The position numbers and the translations under genes were made by a program. Shown in pieces: positions 26,410 through 35,485 of a stretch of 64,000 nucleotides of DNA (the first letter of the stretch is position 1; every line of letters begins with the position of its first letter). The stretch is from Bacteroidota bacterium (GTDB taxonomy: Bacteria > Bacteroidota > Bacteroidia > Chitinophagales > Chitinophagaceae): NCBI GenBank assembly GCA_018267515.1, contig JAFDYJ010000017.1:205708-269707 (forward strand), in the 5' to 3' direction. Under the pieces are notes generated by a model, which was not told the origin of the DNA, did not search any database, and saw nothing but the letters and a program-made list of their open reading frames with translations.

Positions 26410-27150
26410 TTAATATAACGTCCGGCGATTGGTTTTGTTCCAGATAAAAACAATAATAAATCCGGTCAGAGCTCCGCCGAGATGGGCAAAATGAGCAATA
26501 TTATCACCCGACACAGCAAAGCCACCAAACAAGTCTATTAAAACAAAACCCAAAACCGCCCACTTGGCTTTTATGGGTATCGGAAGAAACATGAGATAAA
26601 GTTCAGTATTGGGAAATGTATATGCGAAAGCTGCCATAACACCCATAACGGCTCCCGATGCTCCCAATGCCCCGGCCAATGCACCTTTATTTTTAAGGAT
26701 ACCCTCCATATCATTGGCCTGTATGGCATGTAGCAGATCCTGACAACGGATATACTGAACCAGCAAGTGTAAACCAGCAGCCCCAACTCCGGATGCCAGG
26801 TAAAAAAACAAAAACCGCTTACTACCCCACACATTTTCCAAAACCCTTCCAAACATCCAAAGTGTAAACATGTTAAAGAGAATATGAAAAATCATAGGCA
26901 ACGGAGCATGGGCAAACATATGCGTGAAAATCTGGTATGGATGAAACGAGGGAAAGGTTTCCGATGGGCTGACCTGGTGAAGCGCTTTCATTAATTCAGA
27001 AGAAATAATGGGGCGAAGTGTCAGCAAATCTGTCAGGTCATATTGCTTATCAAAAATAGACTGGGCCAGGAATACCAGGACATTGATAATAATTAAATTC
27101 TTTATAACCGGGGGGAAACTTTCAGGTCTTGTATTTCTAAATGCACTCAT
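26410..27150 (-). CDS. Rhomboid family intramembrane serine protease (shorter copy)
   Basis: A 246-residue six-helix rhomboid. The catalytic Ser is in GALGASGAVMG and the His in IAHFAHLGGA. The HMFAHAP and NMFTLWMFG elements in loop 1 and helix 2 match the family. It lacks the charged C-terminal tail of the neighbouring paralogue. The two genes are probably co-transcribed and arose by an old duplication, since they differ at most positions outside the core motifs. Confidence 0.92.
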   Translation of the reverse strand: MSAFRNTRPESFPPVIKNLIIINVLVFLAQSIFDKQYDLTDLLTLRPIISSELMKALHQVSPSETFPSFHPYQIFTHMFAHAPLPMIFHILFNMFTLWMFGRVLENVWGSKRFLFFYLASGVGAAGLHLLVQYIRCQDLLHAIQANDMEGILKNKGALAGALGASGAVMGVMAAFAYTFPNTELYLMFLPIPIKAKWAVLGFVLIDLFGGFAVSGDNIAHFAHLGGALTGFIIVFIWNKTNRRTLY

Positions 27151-27247
27151 GCGGTAAAATTAAGCTAAGGGATGGAAAGAAAAATGAGAAAAGATTTTCA
27201 GGGATTTTAAAATAGTTGTTGATTTACTCCTCATCTCATTTTCTCTT

Positions 27248-28657
27248 TTAACTCTTAGCCTTTAGCTGCACTACGTTTTCTATATGATGTGTATGAGGAA
27301 ACATATCTACCGGTTGAATTTTTGTGACTTCGTATTTTTCTCCCAATAAATTCAGGTCTCTTCCCTGCGTGGCAGGATTGCAACTGACATAAATCACAAC
27401 AGGGGCGGCAACTTCGAGTATTTTTTTTACCAACCTCTCATGCATACCGGCCCGGGGGGGATCAGTGATAATTACATCCGGAGTTCCATGTAAGTTGAAA
27501 AATTCATCATTACATATATCAATCACATCGCCGGCATAGAAATCTGTATTATTTAAACGATTTAATACTGCATTTTGCCTTGCATCTTCAATAGCAGCTT
27601 CAATAAGATCCACTCCAATAATTTTTCTGGCGCCGGGACTTAAGAAAATCCCGATACTGCCTGTCCCACAATACAGATCATAAACGGTTTCCTTTCCCGA
27701 TAAGGCTGCAAAATCTCTTACCACACGATATAATTTCTCTGCCTGCCGGGTATTCGTTTGAAAAAAAGATTTGGGGCCGATACGAAAGCTGAAGTTTTCC
27801 AGTTTCTCCGTTACATATCCGTTGCCATAATAAATAACAGGCTCCAGGTCGTTGATACTGTCATTCATTTTTGGATTAATCGTATATAATAACGTTGTAA
27901 TGGAAGGAAACTGATTTAATAAGTGATCTAGTAATTTTTTTTGATTTGCATCATCTTCTTTTCCAAACACAATATTTACCATTACCTCCCCGGTGGTGCA
28001 GATACGCAATTGCATGGTTCTTAAAAAACCATGATGCCCCCTGATGTCATAAAATTCCATCCCGTTGTCTAATGCAAATTTCTTTACTGCTTTTCTTATT
28101 GCATTATTAGGCTCTGCCTGCAAATAACAGGTATCAATATCCACTACTTTATCAAATATTCCGGGTGCATGAAAACCCGCAACATTTTCATCCGGGGAAA
28201 TATTGGAATCTTTTAATTCTTCAGGCAATAAAAATCTCCTGTTACCAAAAGTATATTCCAGTTTATTCCGGTAATACATTGTATCATCAGCACCAATAAT
28301 AGACAGGGGTTCCGGAAGTGAAATTTTTCCGATACGCTGCAGGTTGTCCATCACCTGTCTTTGTTTATACAGCAACTGTTTTTCATATGGCAACATTTGC
28401 CACTGGCATCCGCCACAAATTCCAAAATGAGAACAAAAAGGAGTTACCCGGTCTTTTGAAAACGAATGAAAATTCAGGGGCCAGCCTTCTGCCCAGTCCT
28501 TTTTATTTTTATAAATCTTTACATCCACCACATCTCCCGGTACTACCCGTTCTATGAAAATCACTTTTCCATCCACTCTTGCCAGGGATCGGCCTTCGGC
28601 TGCATAATCTTCCACCAATATTTTTTCGAGAACTAAATCTCTCTTTTTTCTTCTCAC
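27248..28657 (-). CDS. rlmD: 23S rRNA (uracil1939-C5)-methyltransferase
   Basis: A 469-residue SAM-dependent RNA methyltransferase of the RumA/RlmD group. A TRAM domain occupies the first 60 residues. The 4Fe-4S cysteines are in PFCSHFGICGGCQW plus a later Cys (DIDTCYLQ). The SAM motif is DLYCGTGSIG, DPPRAGMH comes next, and the catalytic Cys is in VSCNPAT. It modifies the large-subunit rRNA. Some Bacteroidota have several paralogues of this enzyme, so the exact uridine target is less certain than the family. Confidence 0.93.
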   Translation of the reverse strand: MRRKKRDLVLEKILVEDYAAEGRSLARVDGKVIFIERVVPGDVVDVKIYKNKKDWAEGWPLNFHSFSKDRVTPFCSHFGICGGCQWQMLPYEKQLLYKQRQVMDNLQRIGKISLPEPLSIIGADDTMYYRNKLEYTFGNRRFLLPEELKDSNISPDENVAGFHAPGIFDKVVDIDTCYLQAEPNNAIRKAVKKFALDNGMEFYDIRGHHGFLRTMQLRICTTGEVMVNIVFGKEDDANQKKLLDHLLNQFPSITTLLYTINPKMNDSINDLEPVIYYGNGYVTEKLENFSFRIGPKSFFQTNTRQAEKLYRVVRDFAALSGKETVYDLYCGTGSIGIFLSPGARKIIGVDLIEAAIEDARQNAVLNRLNNTDFYAGDVIDICNDEFFNLHGTPDVIITDPPRAGMHERLVKKILEVAAPVVIYVSCNPATQGRDLNLLGEKYEVTKIQPVDMFPHTHHIENVVQLKAKS

Positions 28658-28727
28658 GGCGCAAATTTATAGGATTGGAAATGGATTTTCATTTTAGAAT
28701 ATTTCATTACTTTTTTTAAGGAGTGCC

Positions 28728-28839
28728 TGTCTTTGCAAGGAGGATTGTCTAAAAAGGGAAAACGATGAAGCAATCTATTCACTTTGCCTCAGGGTTCAGG
28801 TCAGATTTCTTCTCCGCCATCGGCGAATCACAATGACAA
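28728..28839. repeat. Decayed inverted repeat of the GAAGCAATCT / AATGACAA type
   Basis: The left arm (28728-28776) runs TGTCTTTGCAAGGAGGA ... GATGAAGCAATCT. The right arm (28803-28839) runs AGATTTCTTC ... CACAATGACAA. The arms are roughly inverse copies of each other. The pattern resembles widespread short intergenic repeats of Bacteroidota that begin near CATTGCGAGGAGG and end near AATGACAA. A similar right-arm-like end (AAATGACAACG) lies at 12839-12850. Confidence 0.4.
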
Positions 28840-28997
28840 TTTGAAGTCACTTTCTCTAATAAAAAGAGACAATTGCCAACAATTCTCCACCAGATCCATT
28901 AAAAAGAGCTTCTTTCAAAACATTACTTTTTCCCTATCCCTTCCCTCCATTAACAACTCTTAAACTTTCACCTCTATATATTTTAAACCTTAATAAA

Positions 28998-29028
28998 TAT
29001 CTTTGTATATTCTGCCTGCTACAGGCAG
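28998..29028 (+). promoter_or_regulatory. -7 element and leader hairpin before the TlpA-like gene
   Basis: TATCTTTG (28998-29005) is a perfect -7 element. It is followed by CTGCCTG-CTA-CAGGCAG (29012-29028), a perfect 7-base-pair hairpin ending 14 bases before the ATG at 29043. No convincing -33 element is seen. The hairpin would lie at the very start of the messenger and could affect its stability or translation. Confidence 0.5.
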
Positions 29029-29042
29029 CTATTCAGAACTCC

Positions 29043-30485
29043 ATGAAACGAATCCTATTTATTATTCTCCTTTTTCCCTGTTTTGTTGCATCTGCACAAA
29101 CGGATGGATATGAAATTCATGTTACTGTCAAACCTTTCAAAAATCAATACGTTTACCTGGGTCATTACTTTGGGAAACAACTACCGGTTATTGATTCCGT
29201 AAAATTGAATGACAATTGTGAAGGGGTTTTCAAAGGTTCCAAAAAGCTGGGAGGTGGTATTTACTTAATCGGGTATCCGGGTAAAAACGGGTTCTTTGAA
29301 CTGCTGATTGATAAGAATCAGAAATTTTCATTGGTTGCAGACACATCCACTTTACAAAACAAGGGTGTTCATTTTATCAATTCAATGGACAATGATCTCT
29401 TTCAAATTTATCAGCAGGCAATGGCTGAAAAAGGGAAAGCAATAGAAGAGGATAAGAAGAAATTAGCCGTGGCACAAACATCAACGGACTCTGCTCACTG
29501 GAAAAATGAAATAAATAAAAAGGATAAAGAAATAAAGCAATACAGGGAAGAGCTGATTCAAAAAAACCCGGGTACAATTCTCAGCACCTTACTGATTACC
29601 ATGCAAGAGCCTGATCTGCCTCCGGCTTTGGACAATCCTAAAACAAAAGCAGATTCCATCAAAGCATATCATTTTATTAAAGAGCATTTCTGGGACGGAG
29701 TGAACTTTTGGGATGATCGCCTGGCCCGTACACCTTCCGGTCTGTTTGAAGCTAAACTGGATAAATATTTTGAACAGATTGTGTCCCTGAATCCGGATTC
29801 TGTGATTCATGAAATGGATTGGATATTGGGTTATGCCAGTATCAGTGAAGAAATGACCAAATTTCTTCTGCTAAAATTTGTGAACCGATACCTGAATCAA
29901 AAATATATGTGGGAAGACGCCGTTTTTGTGCATCTCTTTGAAAAATATTTTTCTAACCAATCTTATCCATGGCTTTCTGAAGCAGGTAAAAAGACGATTA
30001 CGAACCGGGCTTACAGCCTGATGAAAAATATTATGGGCACGGCAGCCATGGATATCGAGCTTCCGGATACAGCCGGTACAGTGCGAACACTTTATTCACT
30101 CAATGCTCCTTATGTTATAGTTTGTTTCTGGGATCCGCTTTGCGGTCACTGTAAAGAAGTGGTTCCAAAGCTGGATTCAATGTATCAAAACAAATGGAAA
30201 GCAGAGGGAATAAAAATTTTTGCCGTAGCTAAGGAAAATGACGGTACCAGTGAAAACTGGAAACAATTCATTCACGAACATTCACTGCAGGATTGGACCA
30301 ATGTATATTATTCCAAAGAAAGTGAAAAAGCAAGAGTGGATAATGGCATTGCCGGTTATTCTCAATTATATGATGTGCAGTCTTTCCCTACCCTTTACCT
30401 GCTGGACAAAGACAAACGCATCATTGCAAAAAGACTGACCTTTGATCAAATTGATGAAATACTTCAGTTAAAAATCAAGGGTTAG
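29043..30485 (+). CDS. TlpA-like thioredoxin-fold protein with DUF4369-type N-terminus
   Basis: A 480-residue periplasmic protein. The signal peptide ends at VASAQ. A beta-rich N-terminal domain (residues about 22-110, DUF4369-like) is followed by a charged helical linker (about 125-190) and a middle helical domain. The C-terminal thioredoxin domain has the redox motif DPLCGHCKEV and the cis-Pro in SFPTLYLL. The family keeps cysteines reduced in the periplasm or drives cytochrome or envelope protein maturation in Bacteroidota. It precedes the parvulin gene by 29 bases, which suggests a joint role in envelope protein folding. Confidence 0.85.
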   Translation: MKRILFIILLFPCFVASAQTDGYEIHVTVKPFKNQYVYLGHYFGKQLPVIDSVKLNDNCEGVFKGSKKLGGGIYLIGYPGKNGFFELLIDKNQKFSLVADTSTLQNKGVHFINSMDNDLFQIYQQAMAEKGKAIEEDKKKLAVAQTSTDSAHWKNEINKKDKEIKQYREELIQKNPGTILSTLLITMQEPDLPPALDNPKTKADSIKAYHFIKEHFWDGVNFWDDRLARTPSGLFEAKLDKYFEQIVSLNPDSVIHEMDWILGYASISEEMTKFLLLKFVNRYLNQKYMWEDAVFVHLFEKYFSNQSYPWLSEAGKKTITNRAYSLMKNIMGTAAMDIELPDTAGTVRTLYSLNAPYVIVCFWDPLCGHCKEVVPKLDSMYQNKWKAEGIKIFAVAKENDGTSENWKQFIHEHSLQDWTNVYYSKESEKARVDNGIAGYSQLYDVQSFPTLYLLDKDKRIIAKRLTFDQIDEILQLKIKG

Positions 30486-30514
30486 TAAGCTGATAAATTT
30501 TAAAATTCAGGACT

Positions 30515-32458
30515 ATGATAAAAAAAAGCCTGCTACTTTTTGTTGCCTGCGGTATGGCAGCCATTACCTATTCCCAAACTCTTTTTTCTTATGGCAAGCA
30601 TTCGGTAGATGCCAAAGAATTTCTCAGAGCTTATAATAAAAACAACACACAATCTGTAGCTAATAAGGAAGCGTCCATCAAAGAATATCTGGATCTTTAC
30701 ATCAACTCCAGGCTCAAAATACAGGACGCTTACGACCGGGGCTATGATACCTTATCACAAATTAAAAATGAAGTTGCAAGTCTTCGTTCACAGATTTTAG
30801 ATAACTATATGATTGATCCGGCTACAGCCGATAAATTAGTGCAGGAAGCCTTTCAGCGCAGCCTGGTAGATGTTCACATTGCCCACATTTTTATTTCTTC
30901 TAAAAATGCATTGGGAGCTGCTGATACGGTAGCTGCAAAAAAGAAACTTAATGAAGTTTCGGATAGACTGAAAAAAGGAGATAATTTTTTATCTGTTGCA
31001 GAACAATTTTCTGATGACCCGTCAGCCCGTGAAAACAAAGGAGACATCGGGTACATTACTGTTTTCACCTTGCCTTATGAATTGGAAACAGTAGCTTATT
31101 CAACTCCTGTGGGTAGTTATTCAGAGCCTTACCGTTCCAAATCCGGTTATCATATTTTTAAAAACCTTGGCGAGAGAAAAGATCCGGGAAAAATGAGAGC
31201 TCAACAGATTTTGCTGGCATTTCCCCCCGGGGCAGATGAAAATATGAAAAAGCAAATTGCCCGGCTTGCCGATTCGCTTTATACAAGAATTATGGCAGGA
31301 GACGATTTTGCCAAACTGGCTTCCTCTTTCAGCAATGATTATCTCACTGCTGCCAATGGAGGGACGATTCCCGATTTCCCGATTGGACGTTACAACCCGG
31401 TTTTTGAAGAAACCGTATGGGCATTGCCTAAAGATGGAGCTGTAAGCAAACCCTTTGCTACTTCATATGGCTACCATATTGTAAAACGCATTGCAGTTAT
31501 TCCCACCATCACCAACCCGAATGACAATGCCAATATGGAAGAGATTCGTCAACGGGCCATGAATGACAGCCGTTGGCAAATTCCCGGTGATGTGATTTTT
31601 AATCATGTCATCAAAAAAGCAGGCCTGAAAATTTTTACTTATGATAATGCTGCTCTTTGGGCATATACAGACAGCCTGATAGACCGTCGTCCATTAGGTA
31701 TTGGAAAAAATATTGATAAAAATGCCCCGCTGTTTCAAATCGGAGACAGCACTCTTAAAATGCCTCAATGGATAAATTATGTTCAAACCTACCGCTTCAA
31801 ACCGGATGGCAGCGGGCTGAAATCGCATGAACAAATTATGGAAGATTGCATTCATGCTACCGTTTTAAGTTATTATCGCAAACACATGGAGCAGTACAAT
31901 GATGAGTTCCGTTACCAGATGGATGAATTCCGGGACGGAAATCTTTTCTTCGAAATCATGCAACGGGAAGTCTGGAATAAATCACAGTCTGACTCTGTGA
32001 AGCTGGTTGCCCTTTATGAAAAAGATCCAAAGAAGTATATGTGGAAGCAAAGCGCTGATGCGATTATTTTTTTCTGCTCGGATCAGGGCATTTCCGGCCT
32101 GGTTTATGATGCAGTGAAAAAGGATCCGGACAATTGGAAAAAAGCAATCAGCCCTTATTCAGAAAAAGTAGTATCCGATTCAAACCGTTATGAATGGTCC
32201 CAGATACCTTCTGCATCTGCAGCTCCTTTCACCAAAGGAATGCTGACTGAACCGGTGATCAACAACAATGATAATACTGCATCCTTTGCTTATATTCTCA
32301 ACGTATTTCCACAACCGATGCAACGTACTTTCAGCGAAGCCAAAGGGCAGCTGATAAATGATTATCAAAAACAGCTGGAAGATGTATGGCTGAAAAAACT
32401 GAAAAAGAAATACCCGGTAGTCATTAATCAGAAAGTACTGGCAGAAATTTCTAAATGA
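30515..32458 (+). CDS. Periplasmic peptidyl-prolyl isomerase with two parvulin domains (SurA-like)
   Basis: A 647-residue protein with a signal peptide ending at TYSQ. Two consecutive parvulin domains follow: the first begins VHIAHIFIS (about residue 125) and contains FSDDPSARENKGDIGY, and the second begins MRAQQILLAFP and contains FSNDYLTAANGG. Each ends with a SYGYH- or SGYHI-type element. A long C-terminal helical region follows. It probably acts as a folding chaperone for outer-membrane proteins. It is cotranscribed with the thioredoxin-like gene upstream. A strong inverted repeat lies after its stop. Confidence 0.9.
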   Translation: MIKKSLLLFVACGMAAITYSQTLFSYGKHSVDAKEFLRAYNKNNTQSVANKEASIKEYLDLYINSRLKIQDAYDRGYDTLSQIKNEVASLRSQILDNYMIDPATADKLVQEAFQRSLVDVHIAHIFISSKNALGAADTVAAKKKLNEVSDRLKKGDNFLSVAEQFSDDPSARENKGDIGYITVFTLPYELETVAYSTPVGSYSEPYRSKSGYHIFKNLGERKDPGKMRAQQILLAFPPGADENMKKQIARLADSLYTRIMAGDDFAKLASSFSNDYLTAANGGTIPDFPIGRYNPVFEETVWALPKDGAVSKPFATSYGYHIVKRIAVIPTITNPNDNANMEEIRQRAMNDSRWQIPGDVIFNHVIKKAGLKIFTYDNAALWAYTDSLIDRRPLGIGKNIDKNAPLFQIGDSTLKMPQWINYVQTYRFKPDGSGLKSHEQIMEDCIHATVLSYYRKHMEQYNDEFRYQMDEFRDGNLFFEIMQREVWNKSQSDSVKLVALYEKDPKKYMWKQSADAIIFFCSDQGISGLVYDAVKKDPDNWKKAISPYSEKVVSDSNRYEWSQIPSASAAPFTKGMLTEPVINNNDNTASFAYILNVFPQPMQRTFSEAKGQLINDYQKQLEDVWLKKLKKKYPVVINQKVLAEISK

Positions 32459-32501
32459 GGCTAATAGACAAAAGAGTAAAAGAGGTCAAAGAGAAGAAGG
32501 T

Positions 32502-32561
32502 AGCTAAGAGATTAAAAGAGAGAAAGAGAAAAGGAGTGAAATCTCTTTTAATCTCTTAGCT
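32502..32561. repeat. Twenty-base perfect inverted repeat, purine-rich
   Basis: GCTAAGAGATTAAAAGAGA (32503-32521) is exactly matched in inverse by 32542-32560, and one more A-T pair outside gives 20 base pairs with a 20-base loop. It follows the parvulin gene by 43 bases and lies 178 bases from the convergent metF stop. It could act as a bidirectional terminator or messenger-end stabiliser, though it has no clear T-run. It shares the GCTAAGAG core with other intergenic sites of this window. Confidence 0.7.
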
Positions 32562-32755
32562 GATAATTCTTTTACCCTATTGCTTTTGTGGAGCTTATCA
32601 ATAAAAGCCAACCCTTAGTATTTGTAAATTACAGCCATCCTCCAAATTATTTCGCTCCCGGAATCTTTAAACAACATGCGCCGTTTTTTTCAGCAGAGCC
32701 CGATTTGCCAATTGACACTTTTTCTCTTTGCCTCTTAGCTTATAATTCCTTTACC
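32553..32755. repeat. Direct repeat of the metF 3' end
   Basis: The 24 bases at 32553-32576 match those at 32732-32755 at 22 positions (CTCTTAGCT-ATAATTC-TTTACC). The right copy contains the metF stop and its last codons. The left copy lies 163 bases downstream of metF, partly inside the right arm of the inverted repeat. It looks like a partial duplication of the metF end or a shared repeat unit. Confidence 0.5.
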
Positions 32756-33690
32756 ACATTAGCGATCACATGCGGTTTGCCCAACGTATAATAATGCAAA
32801 ACAGGTACACCTGCTTTTTTCAATTCTTTGGATTGGGTGAGTAACCATTCCGTACCGATTTGTTCTACCACTTCATCTGAAGAGGCTTTTAATATTTCAT
32901 CAGCAAGATCAGAAGGTAAATCCACATGAAAAGTGCGGGGGATAACCGTCAATTGTTTTTTTGAAGTAATGGGCTTCAATCCCGGAATGATCGGCACATG
33001 AATACCCGCTGCAAGGCAATGCTTTTGAAATTCAAAGAATTTTTTATTGTCAAAAAACATTTGAGTGACGATATATTCAGCGCCGGCATCCACTTTTGCT
33101 TTCAGGTAATGCAAGTCTGCTTCCATATTCGGGGCTTCAAAATGTTTTTCAGGATAACCGGCTATGCCGGTGCAAAATTTAGTGCCATCGGTTCCCTTCA
33201 ATTCTTCTTCAAGGTAAATACCATGATTCAGGTTTACTACCTGTTTCAGTAAATCAATTGCATATTTGTGTCCCCCCTTCTCAGGTTCAAATGATGTTTC
33301 ATTTTTTGCAGCGTCGCCACGCAATACTAAAACATTATCTATTCCCAGATAACTTAAAGTGAGCAAAGCGTCTTCAGTATCCTGTACACTAAATCCTCCG
33401 CAGATCAAATGAGGAACTGTATCCACATTATATTTATTCATGATAGAAGCACAAATGGCTTCAGTGCCGGGACGTTTGCGTATCACCACTTTTTCAAAAT
33501 TTCCATCCGCTCTTTTCCTGAAAATATGTTCACTGCGGTGATAGGTTACATTAATGTACGCCGGCTTGAATTCCATCAGCGGATCCAAATGCTTGTATAA
33601 TGCCCCGATTCCTTTTCCTTTCAAAGGAGGTAGTACTTCAAATGATACTAATGTTTCCTTAGCCTGGTTAATGTGGTCAATGACTTTCAT
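32740..33690 (-). CDS. metF: Methylenetetrahydrofolate reductase
   Basis: A 316-residue FAD-dependent TIM-barrel enzyme that reduces 5,10-methylene-THF to 5-methyl-THF for methionine synthesis. Family segments are visible: VSFEVLPP at the N-terminus, NVTYHRSE, VLRGDA, GYPEKH and TQMFFDNKKFFEF. The length is normal for the bacterial enzyme. It stands alone, away from other methionine genes, with a well-formed promoter of its own. Confidence 0.96.
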   Translation of the reverse strand: MKVIDHINQAKETLVSFEVLPPLKGKGIGALYKHLDPLMEFKPAYINVTYHRSEHIFRKRADGNFEKVVIRKRPGTEAICASIMNKYNVDTVPHLICGGFSVQDTEDALLTLSYLGIDNVLVLRGDAAKNETSFEPEKGGHKYAIDLLKQVVNLNHGIYLEEELKGTDGTKFCTGIAGYPEKHFEAPNMEADLHYLKAKVDAGAEYIVTQMFFDNKKFFEFQKHCLAAGIHVPIIPGLKPITSKKQLTVIPRTFHVDLPSDLADEILKASSDEVVEQIGTEWLLTQSKELKKAGVPVLHYYTLGKPHVIANVVKEL

Positions 33691-33706
33691 CCCGGTAAAT
33701 TGGCTG

Positions 33707-33737
33707 CAAACATAGACAAGAGAACATTAAATACAAA
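33707..33737 (-). promoter_or_regulatory. Bacteroidota-type promoter of metF
   Basis: On the minus strand, TTTG (33737-33734), a 19-base spacer and TATGTTTG (33714-33707) match the -33 / -7 consensus. The start codon follows at 33690, which gives a leader of roughly ten bases. Confidence 0.65.
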
Positions 33738-33972
33738 AGAAGCTGCCTCAAAAATCAAATAACCTTCTCCAGTTTGCACCGGCGCCACAATTACAGGGAA
33801 CGAATTTTTGACTACTACATAGTAATGCTAATTACCAGTGTAGAGGGAGATTAAAGAAGTAATGGGTGCGTTTCATTGGTACTCTTTTTTCCAGTCACAA
33901 TATCTTATTCATAAGGCGGTAATTGTATAAAATTGGGATTTTATCAGAAAAAATTCAATTGACTCATTGTTT

Positions 33973-35256
33973 TTAATTCGTTTCTCCCTTCTTATTAATT
34001 GTCAAAGATTTGCCGTCCTTTACAACCTTTGCTCTTCCATTTCTAAAGTTGCCAAACACCCTTTCAAAACTGAATGGAATAACTACTTTGCCTGAGGAAT
34101 CAATAAATCCGTATTTACCATCTTTTTTTACTGCTGCAAGTCCTTCGGAAAATTCAGAAGCGTTTTCAAATTCAAGCGGAATAACTTCTTTACCTTCTTT
34201 GTTTATATAGCCGTAGTTAAAATTTCTTCCCCCAATTTTTTTTGAGACAGCCGCTATGCCTTCAGAAAAATTACCGGCACTATTATAGATCATTGGGATT
34301 ACCAGGTTTCCCACACTGTCAACATAACCGTTTTTTGAGTCAACAGCTGGTATGAAATCCATTGTAACAGCCGCTAAACCTTCTCTAAAAAGACCCACAA
34401 GATCATACTTAATTAAAATTATCTCTTTACCGGAAGTATCAATAACTCCCTCCTTATTCCCCAATCTTACATTTGTGAGATACCCGTTTCTTTGCCAACT
34501 GTAAAAATCGTGTGCATTGTCATAAATCAAGGGGATTGCTACTTCCCCTTTTGAATTAATAAATCCAAATTTTTTATTTAACTCTACCAACAATAGACCA
34601 TACCCTTTAAAGCCAATCCTTTCATAGTTTAATGCTGTTTCCTTTCCGTTCTTATTCACAATGAAATACTTTTTCTCTCCCTTATCCACTACGGCTATTC
34701 CATCCTTATAAGAACAAACTCTCTCATATTTCAATGGAATTATTTCTTTTCCTTTTTTATCAATAAATCCCCATTTATCTTTTCCTTTATTTTTATCATA
34801 GATACTAACGGCTGCCATACCGCCGGAAAATTCCCATAGATTTGAGTATTTGGGGGGCACAAGCTTTTTACCGGTTTTATCCATTATCCCAAACTTTTCA
34901 TTAAGCGCAATGATGGCAATTCCATCGTTTATATCGGAGATATAATCATATATAGGAGGCACAATTTCTTTTCCGGACTTATTTATAACACCACTGCTTA
35001 ATTTGTCATACCCTGCCCGTTTGCTTACAATTGCAAACCCGTTCCGAAACATTCTTGCTTTATCATATTGTGGAGACACAATTTCTTTCCCTGTCTTTTC
35101 CTCAGCGTAACCTGCCTTTCCGTTCTTATAGATAATATAGGTTCCTTCAGAAACTATAAGGGAAAGACTGTCATATTTATTCTTCCATGCCTGCTGACTG
35201 ATTGCAAGAGAGCTAAAACAAACCAAAAGCAAAAGAAAAGAAAAAGGCTTATTCAT
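33973..35256 (-). CDS. Secreted WG-repeat protein
   Basis: A 427-residue protein with a signal peptide (ending near LAISQ) and about ten copies of a unit of roughly 35 residues. Each unit has the core GxIDxxGKEIIPxxYD and ends in a G(I/L)AAV element. WG repeats form beta-rich solenoid or propeller-like structures of unknown role, common in Bacteroidota envelopes. There is no enzymatic motif. An AT-rich stretch with no gene (35257-35485) lies upstream. Confidence 0.9.
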   Translation of the reverse strand: MNKPFSFLLLLVCFSSLAISQQAWKNKYDSLSLIVSEGTYIIYKNGKAGYAEEKTGKEIVSPQYDKARMFRNGFAIVSKRAGYDKLSSGVINKSGKEIVPPIYDYISDINDGIAIIALNEKFGIMDKTGKKLVPPKYSNLWEFSGGMAAVSIYDKNKGKDKWGFIDKKGKEIIPLKYERVCSYKDGIAVVDKGEKKYFIVNKNGKETALNYERIGFKGYGLLLVELNKKFGFINSKGEVAIPLIYDNAHDFYSWQRNGYLTNVRLGNKEGVIDTSGKEIILIKYDLVGLFREGLAAVTMDFIPAVDSKNGYVDSVGNLVIPMIYNSAGNFSEGIAAVSKKIGGRNFNYGYINKEGKEVIPLEFENASEFSEGLAAVKKDGKYGFIDSSGKVVIPFSFERVFGNFRNGRAKVVKDGKSLTINKKGETN

Positions 35257-35485
35257 ATTTAAAATTTTTAAAAAACTAATTTTTTTTAATAGTAATATCT
35301 GAAAATTGTGTAAGAATGATATCAGAACATGAAATTAGAATATACTAACAGCAAACACAATGTGATAAAAGTAGTATTTATTACCCGCTTTTTTTAGTAT
35401 AAATAATGTCTCAAATGCTGAAAAACTTTCGCCTGGAAAAATGTTTTTTTTAAATTTCAAAGAAGAATTGTACATCTGCTTTCCA

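Larger units (their letters stand above)
28658..29042. other. 385-base intergenic region with decayed inverted repeat
   Basis: No gene or remnant of one is visible on either strand. The region holds the rlmD upstream sequence (TAAATTTG on the minus strand at 28669-28662), a degraded inverted repeat (28728-28839) and the promoter plus leader hairpin of the next gene (28998-29028). Confidence 0.6.

Noticed and set aside
33973..35256. Regular internal repeats as a possible CRISPR or DNA tandem repeat
   Set aside because: The periodicity is at protein level (WG repeats of about 35 residues) and the DNA units are too divergent.
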